Shown: positions 1 to 6,893, counted from the stretch's first letter. The stretch is DNA of 7,923 bases from Candidatus Omnitrophota bacterium (GCA_023246995.1 JAHFHI010000052.1:1-7923), one strand, 5' to 3'. Numbers and translations are program-made. Notes: generated from the sequence alone by a model not told the origin.

Positions 1-524
1 AGCAGGCTTCCGGCCAGGGTGTAGAGAAAGAATTTAATGGCCGCGTATTCCCGGCGCGGGCCGCCCCAGATGCCGATCAAAAAATACATCGGGACAAGCA
101 CCACTTCCCAGAAAATATAGAAAAGGAAAAGGTCAAGGGCAAGGAAGGACCCCAGCATGCCGGTTTCAAGAAGGAGGTAAAGGAAGTAATACTCCTTTTG
201 CCTCTCCGTGATTCCAAACGAGGCGACACAGGCCAAAAGCGAGATGAGCGCCGTCAAAAGAACCATGGGAAAGCTGATCCCGTCGGTGGCCACAAAATAC
301 TGCACTTGAAATTGGGGGATCCAGGGCAGCTTCTCAATGAGCTGTGGCCCGGAGAAGGCGGGATCAAACGCCCGCCAGGCCGCGAGTGACAAAAGGAGCA
401 CCCCTCCGGCGGCCGCGGTGGCCACCCATTTGGCCGCGCCGGTTTTGGATTTGGGCAGCATCAGCACTGCCAGCGCCCCGGCAAGGGGGGTAAAAATGAT
501 GCACGATAAAAGATGCGATGTCAT
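1..524 (-). CDS. nuoM: NADH-quinone oxidoreductase subunit M (NuoM), 3' end missing
   Basis: Antiporter-like membrane subunit of complex I (ND4 homologue) that carries one of the proton channels in the membrane arm. The gene runs off the left window edge, leaving 174 N-terminal residues readable. Seen directly: a start beginning MTSHLLSCIIFTPLAGA, an ATDGIS motif at residues 79-84, and a conserved block from about 138 to 173 including FWEVVLVPMYFLIGIWGG. E140 in that block corresponds by motif to the essential channel glutamate E144 of E. coli NuoM. Several hydrophobic membrane segments are visible. The ATG at 524-522 is chosen because a strong AAGAGGAG ribosome-binding site lies 5 nt upstream and the conserved N-terminus begins there. 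It lies 15 bp after the nuoL stop, consistent with one transcript. The nuoL/nuoM distinction rests on the FWEVVLVPMYF block and on gene order. Identity is very secure; the C-terminal two thirds cannot be judged. Confidence 0.96.
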   Translation of the reverse strand, partial: MTSHLLSCIIFTPLAGALAVLMLPKSKTGAAKWVATAAAGGVLLLSLAAWRAFDPAFSGPQLIEKLPWIPQFQVQYFVATDGISFPMVLLTALISLLACVASFGITERQKEYYFLYLLLETGMLGSFLALDLFLFYIFWEVVLVPMYFLIGIWGGPRREYAAIKFFLYTLAGSL

Positions 525-529
525 AAAGA

Positions 530-537
530 CTCCTCTT
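530..537 (-). promoter_or_regulatory. ribosome-binding site of nuoM
   Basis: On the minus strand this reads AAGAGGAG and ends 5 nt before the nuoM ATG. It is one of the clearest Shine-Dalgarno matches in the window and fixes the nuoM start within the 15-bp nuoL-nuoM gap. Recognition as a ribosome-binding site is by similarity to the anti-16S consensus. Confidence 0.85.
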
Positions 538-539
538 GA

Positions 540-2453
540 TTAAAGACGCATTTCAAGCAGCATGAGCGCCAGAACGCTTAGGAAAATAAGGAACAGGTAG
601 TGCTGCACAAAGCCCGTTTGCATCAGGCGCAGAAGAGCGCTTAAGAGCTGGGTGAAATGCCCCGTGAAATTAACGAAGCCGTCGATCACGTATTTGTCGA
701 ACCAGTTTTTGAAAGCGCTTGTGTTCAGGGTGGCAAGGCCGGTGCGGTTGACGGCGGCATCGATCACCTTTTGATCAAAACTAAAAAGCATGCGGCCCAC
801 GCCGTTAAAAGGGGCCACGATGAATTTTGCGTAAATTTCGTCAAACCAGAATTTGTTTGTTGAAAGCGTGTAGAGAGGCCGGAACGCCGAAGCGACTTTT
901 TGAGGGAATCCGCCTTGGCCCAGGTAAAAGACCGCGGCCAGAGAGATCCCACCGAGGCCCGCTGAAATCGAGGCGCCGACCACGATCCAATTCACAGGAT
1001 GAACCGCGTGATGCCCGTGGCCGTGAAGGAATCCCTGGAACCAGTGATTAAAAAAAGGGGAGCCCGGAAGCCCCACAAAAACGGAGGCGATCGCAAGCAC
1101 CCAAAGCGGTCCGGTCATAACCGCCGGGGATTCGTGAGCGTGAATGTGATGATTTCTTGCTTTTCCGAAAAAGGTCATGAAGACCAGGCGGAACATATAA
1201 AAGGAAGTCATGAAGGCGGTCAGGCAAAGCAGGGCAAAAATGGGAAAATTCCCGGCCTCAAAGGCGGTTAAGAGAATTTCATCTTTGGACCAGAAGCCTG
1301 CGAGCGGGGGAACCCCCGCGATGGCAAGTGAGCCGATCAGAAAAGTCCAGGCCGTGTGTTTCATCTTGGTGAAAAGCCCGCCCATTTCGCGGATGTCCTG
1401 GGTCCCGGTGCCGTGAATGACGCTGCCGGCCCCGAGAAAGAGCAGGGCTTTGAAAAAGGCGTGGGTCATCAGATGAAAGGTGCCGGCGCTAAGCCCGCCC
1501 AAGCCGAGCGCGGTCACCATAAAACCGAGCTGCGAGATGGTGGAATAAGCGAGAACCTTTTTAATGTCGGTCGCGGTGAGGGCAATAAAGGCTGCCATGA
1601 AGGCCGTGATCGCGCCGATCATCGTGACCATGTTCATGGCCGCGTCATAAGCTTCGAAAAGGACAAAAGAACGTACGATTAAAAACACACCGGCCGCCAC
1701 CATGGTCGCGGCATGGATGAGCGCGCTCACCGGGGTCGGGCCTTCCATGGCATCCGGAAGCCAGACATGAAGCGGGAACTGGGCGGATTTCCCGATGGTG
1801 CCGCAGAAAATCAGGAGCGCGGCCGCGGGTAGAACCGGATGAGCGGCCTTGACGGTTGCGGCCAGGTCTTCAAAGCGGAGGCTCGAGCCCGCGACAAAAA
1901 GGGTCATGATGCCGAGAAAAAATCCCACATCCCCGACCCGGGTGGTAAGAAAAGCTTTCCGGGCCGCGTTGGCCGCGGAATCTTTCTCAAACCAGAATCC
2001 GATCAAAAGGTAGGAGCACAGGCCCATAATTTCCCAGGCCATGAAAAAGAGAATGTAATTGTCCGAAATCACCAAAGTCAGCATGGCGGCCATGAAAAGC
2101 GATAGATAGGCGAAGAAGCGTGAAAAACGCGGGTCCTCGTGCATATACCCGGTTGAATAAATTTGAATCAGCGTGCCCACGATCGTGACCACGAAAAGAA
2201 GCGTGGCCGAAAAAGGATCCAGGAGATAGCCAAAATCCAGGCCGCGGCCTCCAAGGTCGAGCCACCGGGCGCTTGCCGCGAAATGCGCGCCGCCGGCCAC
2301 TTGAAAGATAAGCGGAAGAGCGATCGCGCAGGAAGCCGTGCTTGCCCCGATTGAAACCCAAGCCGCCTTGTGGCCGAGTTTGCGCCCGAAAAAAATATTC
2401 ACGGCAAAGGCCGCGAGCGGCAAAAAGGGAATGAGGGGAGTCATCGGGCTCAT
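540..2453 (-). CDS. nuoL: NADH-quinone oxidoreductase subunit L (NuoL)
   Basis: Distal antiporter-like proton-pumping subunit of complex I (ND5 homologue) with the long lateral amphipathic helix that runs along the membrane arm. The 637-residue product is of normal family length. Conserved channel residues are present: E141 in the AWEIMGLCSYLLIGF block, K222 in GKSAQFPLHVWLPDAMEGPT, H247 in ALIHAATM, K335 in HAFFKALLF, and K390-D391 in FWSKDEILL. By motif these match E. coli E144, K229, H254, K342 and K399-D400. The C-terminal region (about 520-637) has the features of the lateral helix and a final membrane helix ending LEMRL. A histidine-rich segment lies at about 435-475, between membrane helices. 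The start at 2453 is 7 bp after the nuoK stop and has no good Shine-Dalgarno; an ATG three codons later (2444) is an equally possible start. No truncation or missing key residue is seen. Confidence 0.98.
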   Translation of the reverse strand: MSPMTPLIPFLPLAAFAVNIFFGRKLGHKAAWVSIGASTASCAIALPLIFQVAGGAHFAASARWLDLGGRGLDFGYLLDPFSATLLFVVTIVGTLIQIYSTGYMHEDPRFSRFFAYLSLFMAAMLTLVISDNYILFFMAWEIMGLCSYLLIGFWFEKDSAANAARKAFLTTRVGDVGFFLGIMTLFVAGSSLRFEDLAATVKAAHPVLPAAALLIFCGTIGKSAQFPLHVWLPDAMEGPTPVSALIHAATMVAAGVFLIVRSFVLFEAYDAAMNMVTMIGAITAFMAAFIALTATDIKKVLAYSTISQLGFMVTALGLGGLSAGTFHLMTHAFFKALLFLGAGSVIHGTGTQDIREMGGLFTKMKHTAWTFLIGSLAIAGVPPLAGFWSKDEILLTAFEAGNFPIFALLCLTAFMTSFYMFRLVFMTFFGKARNHHIHAHESPAVMTGPLWVLAIASVFVGLPGSPFFNHWFQGFLHGHGHHAVHPVNWIVVGASISAGLGGISLAAVFYLGQGGFPQKVASAFRPLYTLSTNKFWFDEIYAKFIVAPFNGVGRMLFSFDQKVIDAAVNRTGLATLNTSAFKNWFDKYVIDGFVNFTGHFTQLLSALLRLMQTGFVQHYLFLIFLSVLALMLLEMRL

Positions 2454-2460
2454 GTCGGGT

Positions 2461-2772
2461 TTACCATTTCAAAAGATTGATTTCGTCGCTCATGATCGTT
2501 TTGCGCACCCTGAAAAGGGCGATCACGATGGCGAGGCCGACCGCCGCCGCCGCAGCAGCCATGGCAATAATGAAGAGGGTGAAAATAACGCCGGCCTCCT
2601 GATCGCCGGCAAGGGCAAAACGCGAGAAGGCCGTAAAATTGAGCGCGGCAGCGTTTAAAATGAGTTCGATGGAAAGCAGAATGCCTACGATGTTGCGGCG
2701 TACGACCGCGCCATAGATGCCGATCACAAGCAGGGCCGCCGAAAAAATGAGCAGATGCGAAAGGGGAATCAC
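2461..2772 (-). CDS. nuoK: NADH-quinone oxidoreductase subunit K (NuoK), GTG start
   Basis: Small three-helix membrane subunit of complex I (ND4L homologue), part of the E-channel/proton path between NuoH/J and NuoN. I place the start at the GTG at 2772-2770, giving 103 residues that begin (M/V)IPLSHLLIF like other NuoK proteins. This GTG overlaps the nuoJ TGA as GTGA and has GGGGAGG 7 nt upstream. Longer same-frame readings into nuoJ are not credible. Conserved features seen: SIELILNAAALNF with E36, which matches the essential E36 of E. coli, and a typical C-terminus ending DEINLLKW. Odd point: in the third helix the usual AAAE(x)A(V/I)GLA motif reads MAAAAAAVGLA, so the second conserved membrane glutamate (E. 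coli E72) is Ala at position 75. The family assignment is secure despite this. Confidence 0.96.
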   Translation of the reverse strand: MIPLSHLLIFSAALLVIGIYGAVVRRNIVGILLSIELILNAAALNFTAFSRFALAGDQEAGVIFTLFIIAMAAAAAAVGLAIVIALFRVRKTIMSDEINLLKW

Positions 2773-3290
2773 GGCGCATCCTCCCCGGGGTTGTCTTTCT
2801 TGGCAATGACCATGGCCCCGATTAAAACCGCGATCAAAATCACGGAAATGACTTCGAAGGCGAACACATAAGGGCCCATCAGGGCTTGTCCGATTTCGGA
2901 GGTTCCGGGCGCCGGGGCGGAGGTCGTCTCGGGCCATGGGGTGCTGCGGATGAAGCGCACGAGAATCGAAAAAAGTCCGGCTGCGACAGCCAGGCACGCG
3001 GCCCCGAGACTGTTTTTAGCCGGGGTGCTCCGGTCGGCCATGCGGTTTGTCAGCATGATGGCGAAAATGACAAGGGTGATCACGGCGCCCACGTAAATCA
3101 GCACTTGAACGACAGCGACAAATTCCGCCTGAAGCCCGAGGTAAATGCCCGCGATCCCGAGCAGGGCCAGGGCCAGGGCCAGCGCGGCGTGAAAAATATT
3201 GGGAAGGCTCACCGAAGCCACGGCCGCCAAAAGGCTGATCGCCATGATCAGGTAAAGACCCGCTTTAACTAATAGGGTTAAAGGCAACAT
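2769..3290 (-). CDS. nuoJ: NADH-quinone oxidoreductase subunit J (NuoJ)
   Basis: Membrane subunit of complex I (ND6 homologue) that sits beside NuoK and NuoH; its third helix takes part in coupling quinone reduction to proton pumping. The 173-residue product has the expected length and about five hydrophobic segments. Diagnostic motifs are NIFHAALALAL (31-41) and the third-helix block around QVLIYVGAVITLVIFAIML (62-80), including the conserved Y66-V-G. A last helix at about 141-163 is followed by a charged tail ending GEDAP. The ATG at 3290 is preceded by GAGAG 4 nt upstream. It is the first gene after the 73-bp gap and hairpin that follow nuoH. Its stop overlaps the nuoK GTG start, which implies translational coupling to nuoK. 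An Ala-Leu repeat at 36-43 comes from a short tandem DNA repeat. Confidence 0.97.
   Translation of the reverse strand: MLPLTLLVKAGLYLIMAISLLAAVASVSLPNIFHAALALALALLGIAGIYLGLQAEFVAVVQVLIYVGAVITLVIFAIMLTNRMADRSTPAKNSLGAACLAVAAGLFSILVRFIRSTPWPETTSAPAPGTSEIGQALMGPYVFAFEVISVILIAVLIGAMVIAKKDNPGEDAP
2780..2786 (-). promoter_or_regulatory. ribosome-binding site of nuoK, inside the nuoJ 3' end
   Basis: The minus strand reads GGGGAGG, ending 7 nt before the GTG at 2772. It lies within the last codons of nuoJ. Together with the GTGA stop/start overlap it decides the non-ATG start of nuoK. Confidence 0.85.
3163..3182. repeat. short tandem hexamer repeat within nuoJ
   Basis: The plus strand carries AGGGCC three times in direct succession plus two further bases. 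On the coding strand it gives alternating GCC-CTG codons and so an Ala-Leu run at NuoJ residues 36-43, inside a membrane helix. Because it is in frame and encodes ordinary helix residues, it is probably just coding redundancy, though such a run could vary by slippage in two-codon units. Confidence 0.75.
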
Positions 3291-3363
3291 TTTTCTCTCG
3301 GCATTTTCTATTTCCGCGGCTTCTTAGTGAAGCGCGGGGTCTCGCAAAAAAATAAGCGGAAAA
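3291..3363 (-). other. nuoH-nuoJ intergenic gap
   Basis: This 73-bp gap is the largest non-coding space in the window; all other junctions are 15 bp or less. Reading along the minus strand it holds the T-rich run of the candidate terminator, a GC-rich stretch, a weak hairpin GCTTC-ACTAA-GAAGC (5-bp stem, 5-nt loop), an A-rich stretch containing TAGAAAAT, and GAGAG 4 nt before the nuoJ ATG. TAGAAAAT loosely resembles a -10 box, but I see no convincing -35 element, so a promoter is not called. No small gene is apparent. Confidence 0.7.
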
Positions 3364-3372
3364 TTACTCCGC
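3346..3372 (-). terminator. candidate intrinsic terminator/attenuator overlapping the nuoH stop
   Basis: On the minus strand GCGGA (3372-3368) pairs with TCCGC (3360-3356) around a 7-nt stretch GTAATTT. A further G-T pair can close it to a 6-bp stem with a 5-nt loop. TTATTTTTTT (3355-3346) follows immediately. A GC-rich stem followed by a U-tract is the form of a rho-independent terminator. The stem is short, so partial termination or 3'-end stabilisation is more plausible than a full stop, particularly because nuoJ-M continue on the same strand. The hairpin spans the nuoH stop codon (3366-3364), so terminating ribosomes could affect folding. This is based only on reading the sequence; no folding energy was calculated. 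Confidence 0.45.
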
Positions 3373-4521
3373 GAAAAGGTAAACGCGTTTCTCCGGAGTA
3401 TATCCCCGGTTTAATTTCGTAAGAAGCCAAAAACTCCCGGCCAAAATAGAGGCCGTTATGAGCCACCGCGCCGCGCCTTCGGTGAAATACCAAAGCCCCG
3501 CGGCCAGGATATTGACGAGCGTAAGCGGCATCAGGAATTTCCAGGCCAGGCCCATCAGCTGATCAACCCGGATTCTCGGAAGCGTTCCCCGAAACCAAAT
3601 CATCACAAAAATAAGAGCGTAGGTCTTTAGAAAAAACCACAGCCAGGAGGGCAGGAACGGCCCCTGCCAGCCGCCCAAAAAGAGCGTCGCGGCCAGGCCC
3701 GAAACGGTAAAGGAGTTCATGAATTCCGCCATGTAAAAGAGGGCGAATTTCATGCCGCTATATTCGGTATGAAAGCCGGCCACGATTTCCGACTCGCCTT
3801 CCGGCAGGTCAAAGGGCGAGCGGTTGCATTCCGCCACCCCGCAAAGGAAAAAAATGATAAAGGCGAAAAATCCCCAGGGGGTGAACACAAACCACTTGAG
3901 CCCGCCCCACCCGGCCTGGGCCAGAACAATGTCATTGGTGGAAAGACTGCCCGCGATCAGGATGACCGGCACCACCGAAAGCACCATGGGGACTTCATAA
4001 GAAATCATTTGAGCCGCCGAGCGCATGCCGCCCAGAACCGAAAATTTATTGCGGGACCCCCAGCTGGCCATAAAAATCGCGATGGTCGTCGTGGAGGAAA
4101 CGGCGATAAAGAAAAGGACCCCAACATTGAGATCGACAGGCGTCATGCCTCGTCCGAAGGGGATGACGGCAAAGGCCAGAAGCGAAGGGATCACGATCAG
4201 GATAGGCGCAAGGAAATGGCTCACGGCGTCAGCCCCGTGCGGCACGATGTCTTCTTTGGTGAGCATCTTGACGCCGTCCGCGAGCGGCTGCAGGAGCCCC
4301 CATTTGCCGACGCGGTTCGGGCCGATCCGGTTTTGCATGCGGCCGATCACTTTGCGCTCCATGAGCGTCAGGTACATCATGGTCACCGGCCCCAGGACCG
4401 CGATGGCCTTGATGGTGATCGCGACGCAGGCAAGCGTCACAACCCACTCCGGCAGAAAAGTGCCGAGAAAATCCAGGATTCCCTTTTTCGATAAAACAAA
4501 AATCTGATCGAGAGTTTCCAT
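3364..4521 (-). CDS. nuoH: NADH-quinone oxidoreductase subunit H (NuoH)
   Basis: Membrane subunit of complex I (ND1 homologue) that, with NuoB and NuoD, forms the quinone-binding chamber and begins the chain of charged residues leading to the pumps. Length is 385 residues with about eight to nine membrane helices. Conserved motifs: ERKVIGRMQNRIGPNRVG (55-72), SYEVPMVL with E176, AECNRSPFDLPEGESE (220-235) followed by HTEYSGMKFALFY, FLGGW (271-275) and FRGTLPRIRVDQLM (310-323). The frame stays open upstream to a TTG at 4605, but that would read through the nuoI tail and add 28 Arg/Pro/Lys-rich residues not found in the family. The ATG at 4521 starts METLDQIF, lies 4 bp after the nuoI stop, and has AGGGG 9 nt upstream, so I choose it. 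A terminator-like hairpin overlaps the stop. Placement after nuoI rather than before it is unusual. Confidence 0.98.
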   Translation of the reverse strand: METLDQIFVLSKKGILDFLGTFLPEWVVTLACVAITIKAIAVLGPVTMMYLTLMERKVIGRMQNRIGPNRVGKWGLLQPLADGVKMLTKEDIVPHGADAVSHFLAPILIVIPSLLAFAVIPFGRGMTPVDLNVGVLFFIAVSSTTTIAIFMASWGSRNKFSVLGGMRSAAQMISYEVPMVLSVVPVILIAGSLSTNDIVLAQAGWGGLKWFVFTPWGFFAFIIFFLCGVAECNRSPFDLPEGESEIVAGFHTEYSGMKFALFYMAEFMNSFTVSGLAATLFLGGWQGPFLPSWLWFFLKTYALIFVMIWFRGTLPRIRVDQLMGLAWKFLMPLTLVNILAAGLWYFTEGAARWLITASILAGSFWLLTKLNRGYTPEKRVYLFAE

Positions 4522-4525
4522 AAAG

Positions 4526-5146
4526 CTAAGCCCCTGCGGCCGGCTTCGGCGGCTCGGGCGGTTTGGCCTGGGCCGCGGCGGCTTCTTTGGCTTTTTGAGC
4601 CGCAAGCGCGGCCGCTTCGGCGGCCTTTTTCTTTTCTTCGGCCTCGCGGCGCCGGGCGTCGATGGCCGAAGCGTCCGTAGGCCGGATCTTATGAAAGTAT
4701 TCGTTGGATTTCAAAAGATCATCGCGGTGATAAAGGAGTTTCGCGTGGCGGTCGGCGCTCGCGATTTCAAATTCATGGTCCATGTAAATGGCGTCAAAGG
4801 GGCAGGCCTCTTCGCAGATGCCGCAGTTCATGCAGACCGTGAAATCAATGTCAAAGACCGCCGGCCGCTTCAGCGGCTTTCCGTCCTTGTCGAATTCACG
4901 CACGATGTAAATGCACTTAGGCGGGCATTCCTTGGCGCAGATGTCGCAGGCCACGCAGCGGAGATTTTCCGGGTTCTTGTCGTAGAGAAGAAAGGGGAAG
5001 TTGCGAAAGCGTTCTTTTTCCGGGAGGCGCTTCTCGGGATACTCCACCGTGAAAATCCCGCCCTCGTCGGGGGCCTTGAAATACGAGGTCACGAAGTTTT
5101 TCAAAGTGACCATCAAACCCTGAAGAATTCCGGTTCCGAAAATCAT
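4526..5146 (-). CDS. nuoI: NADH-quinone oxidoreductase subunit I (NuoI), 2x[4Fe-4S]
   Basis: Ferredoxin-like subunit of complex I (TYKY/PSST-adjacent subunit) that carries clusters N6a and N6b and relays electrons to cluster N2 in NuoB. The 206-residue product begins with the amphipathic N-terminal helix typical of the family (MIFGTGILQGLMVTLKNF). Two cysteine motifs follow: C64-x2-C67-x2-C70-x3-C74-P and C105-x2-C108-x2-C111-x3-C115-P. All eight cluster ligands are present, and an extra cysteine lies at C78. From about residue 164 to the end there is a low-complexity tail rich in Ala, Lys and Glu, turning Pro-rich at the last ten or so residues; I infer a helical or coiled segment. The ATG abuts the nuoD stop with no spacer (TAA-ATG), so there is no room for nuoE, F or G here. 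nuoI coming before nuoH departs from the common H-I order. Confidence 0.98.
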   Translation of the reverse strand: MIFGTGILQGLMVTLKNFVTSYFKAPDEGGIFTVEYPEKRLPEKERFRNFPFLLYDKNPENLRCVACDICAKECPPKCIYIVREFDKDGKPLKRPAVFDIDFTVCMNCGICEEACPFDAIYMDHEFEIASADRHAKLLYHRDDLLKSNEYFHKIRPTDASAIDARRREAEEKKKAAEAAALAAQKAKEAAAAQAKPPEPPKPAAGA

Positions 5147-6304
5147 TTAGCGGTCAAGCTCCCCCAGAACAATGTCGACCGACCCCAGGATAATAATCGC
5201 GTCGGCAACCTTTTGGCCGATGCACAGGTCCTCCAGGATGGTGAGGTTAATAAACGAAGGCGCGCGCACGTGATAGCGCCAGGGCTGGGCGGTGCCGTCG
5301 CTTACCACATAATAGCCGAGCTCGCCTTTGGGCGCTTCGACCCGCGCGTAGGCCTCGCCCACGGGGGGCTTGAAATTGCGCGGGGATTTCAGAAAGGGCA
5401 CCATTTTTTTGCTCATGATATCGCCGGCCGGAATTTCTTTGACGGCCTGCTCAAGAATCTTCAGACTCTCGCGCATTTCAAGAATGCGGACATAATAGCG
5501 GTCATAGACGTCGCCTTTTTGGCCGAGCGGGACGCGGAACTTGAAACGCTCATAAAGAGAATAGTTGTCGGCCTTGCGGATGTCGTAATTAACCCCCGAG
5601 GCCCGCAGCATGGGTCCGGTGACGCTCGCGCTTACCGCCAGTTCGGCCGGAAGCACGCCCACATTCTGGCAGCGCATGCAGAGGATTTCATTTTTGGTGA
5701 GCAGGGTTTCAAATTCCTCGAGAAATTTCGGGAATTTTTTCAGGATACCGGCGATGCGCGCAAGGACTTCCGGGGAGAGATCGTATTTGACCCCGCCGAA
5801 GCGCAGGTAGTTGCACATCATGCGGGCCCCGGCCACTTCTTCAAAGATGTCCAGGATCTTTTCGCGTTCCCGGAAGGCGTAGAGCACCGGGGTGAAAAAA
5901 GCGCCGAGGTCATTTAAGAGAAATCCGATCACGGAGACATGGTTGACCAGGCGCGTGAGCTCGGCCATGATGATCCGGATGTAGTGCGCCCGCTCGGGCA
6001 CTTCGATATTGGCCAGCTTTTCAACGGCCATGGCGTATCCGAAATTGTTGGACATGGAATTGAAATAATCCAGGCGGTCGGTGTAGGGCATGGAGCCGGT
6101 GTAGGACATATTTTCGGCGATCTGCTCATGATTGCGGTGAAGGTAGCCCATCACGGGTTTCAAGGAAACGATGGTTTCGCCGTCCAGGACCACGTTCATT
6201 CTAAAGACCCCATGGGTTGAGGGGTGCTGGGGCCCGATATTGATTTCAAGGGTCTGGGTGTCCATGTCGCCGGCCCCGTGAAGCGAAAAGGTCTTTTCGG
6301 TCAT
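5147..6304 (-). CDS. nuoD: NADH-quinone oxidoreductase subunit D (NuoD, 49-kDa)
   Basis: Peripheral-arm subunit of complex I, descended from the NiFe-hydrogenase large subunit, that forms the quinone headgroup site with NuoB. It has 385 residues. GPQHPSTHG lies at 24-32; H31, Y80 (in YTDRLDY) and D132 (in FLLNDLG) align by spacing with bovine His59, Tyr108 and Asp160, the quinone-site residues. The C-terminus ends with the conserved [12 protein letters not shown]. The terminal CxxC pairs that bind nickel in hydrogenases are absent, which argues for a quinone reductase rather than an energy-converting hydrogenase. The ATG at 6304 overlaps the nuoC stop as ATGA and has GGAG 5 nt upstream. Met14 is a possible alternative, since strong conservation begins just after it. 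Oddity: a C209-M-R-C212 pair and C164 occur in the middle of the protein. nuoI follows directly. Confidence 0.98.
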   Translation of the reverse strand: MTEKTFSLHGAGDMDTQTLEINIGPQHPSTHGVFRMNVVLDGETIVSLKPVMGYLHRNHEQIAENMSYTGSMPYTDRLDYFNSMSNNFGYAMAVEKLANIEVPERAHYIRIIMAELTRLVNHVSVIGFLLNDLGAFFTPVLYAFREREKILDIFEEVAGARMMCNYLRFGGVKYDLSPEVLARIAGILKKFPKFLEEFETLLTKNEILCMRCQNVGVLPAELAVSASVTGPMLRASGVNYDIRKADNYSLYERFKFRVPLGQKGDVYDRYYVRILEMRESLKILEQAVKEIPAGDIMSKKMVPFLKSPRNFKPPVGEAYARVEAPKGELGYYVVSDGTAQPWRYHVRAPSFINLTILEDLCIGQKVADAIIILGSVDIVLGELDR

Positions 6305-6885
6305 TGGGGCTCCGGCTGGCCGGGCTTTTGGGCGAGTGCGCGCTTGCCCTGCTTCTCGAGCTCTTCGGCTTTGGCTTTAATGGGCTCGGGCACTTTCACC
6401 CCCTGGTTTTCAAGCCACGCCACATCCGCCATTTCCAGGGTTTCGGAATCTTCCTGCTGATAATCTTTTCGCATGGGCCAGCCTTCAAAGCCTTCCCACA
6501 TGAAGACGCGCCGGAGATCCGGGTGGCCTTCGTAGACGATCCCGTACATATCATAGGCCTCGCGCTCCTGGAACTCGGCGCCCCGGTAAAGGGCCGTCAG
6601 CGAGGGGATTTGAGGGTTTTGGCGGTCGGTGCGCACGCGCAAGACGACCGGGCCGCTTTTTTGAGCCATGGAATAAAAGTGATAAACCGATTCCAGATAG
6701 GTCAGGTAATCGGCCCCTGTCACGGAAGAAAGATAATCAAGGCCCAGATCGGATTCTTTAAGAAAGCGGGCGACCTTGAGAAGATCGTTGGGGTTTTCCA
6801 GAAGCAGGCTTTCGCGCACGAGTTTCAGGGTTGTGCCCGGGATCGCGGCTTCTATTTTTGTTTTAAGATCGGCGGTACTTAGCAT
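6301..6885 (-). CDS. nuoC: NADH-quinone oxidoreductase subunit C (NuoC, 30-kDa)
   Basis: Peripheral-arm structural subunit of complex I that packs against NuoD and has no cofactor. The product is 194 residues and is separate from NuoD, unlike the fused NuoCD of E. coli. The family signature is clear: [10 protein letters not shown] (107-116), GHPDLRRVF (120-128) and GWPMRKDY (135-142). Beyond this is a C-terminal stretch (about 143-194) that becomes charged and ends in a Gln/Pro-rich tail. The ATG at 6885 is 8 bp downstream of the nuoB stop; I see no good Shine-Dalgarno, so translation may depend on coupling to nuoB. The stop overlaps the nuoD start by 4 bp. Identity is secure from the motifs and the position between nuoB and nuoD. 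Confidence 0.97.
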   Translation of the reverse strand: MLSTADLKTKIEAAIPGTTLKLVRESLLLENPNDLLKVARFLKESDLGLDYLSSVTGADYLTYLESVYHFYSMAQKSGPVVLRVRTDRQNPQIPSLTALYRGAEFQEREAYDMYGIVYEGHPDLRRVFMWEGFEGWPMRKDYQQEDSETLEMADVAWLENQGVKVPEPIKAKAEELEKQGKRALAQKPGQPEPQ

Positions 6886-6893
6886 GCGCTTTG

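Noticed and set aside
1020..1150. Histidine-rich segment in NuoL as a possible metal-binding insertion
   Set aside because: HAHESP-like and His-rich loops occur in ordinary NuoL proteins at this position, so it does not indicate a new function.
2773..2997. Extended NuoK frame reading upstream into nuoJ (178 residues)
   Set aside because: The upstream part is an off-frame reading of nuoJ. The GTG at 2772 has a strong Shine-Dalgarno and gives the standard NuoK N-terminus and length.
3308..3493. Small minus-strand reading frame across the nuoH end and the nuoH-nuoJ gap
   Set aside because: Most of it overlaps nuoH in another frame, it has no convincing start signal, and its product has no recognisable features.
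3769..4494. 241-codon plus-strand open reading frame antisense to nuoH
   Set aside because: The product is His/Arg/Asp-rich with no family likeness, as expected for the complement of a hydrophobic membrane protein. The nuoH frame is fully conserved.
4522..4605. Extended NuoH start at a TTG, adding 28 residues
   Set aside because: The extra Arg/Pro/Lys-rich residues are an off-frame reading of the nuoI tail. The ATG at 4521 has AGGGG upstream and gives the normal NuoH N-terminus.
4595..5917. 440-codon plus-strand open reading frame antisense to nuoI and nuoD
   Set aside because: It lies wholly across two highly conserved minus-strand genes with intact motifs. Its product has no recognisable domain, and high GC content makes long antisense frames common.
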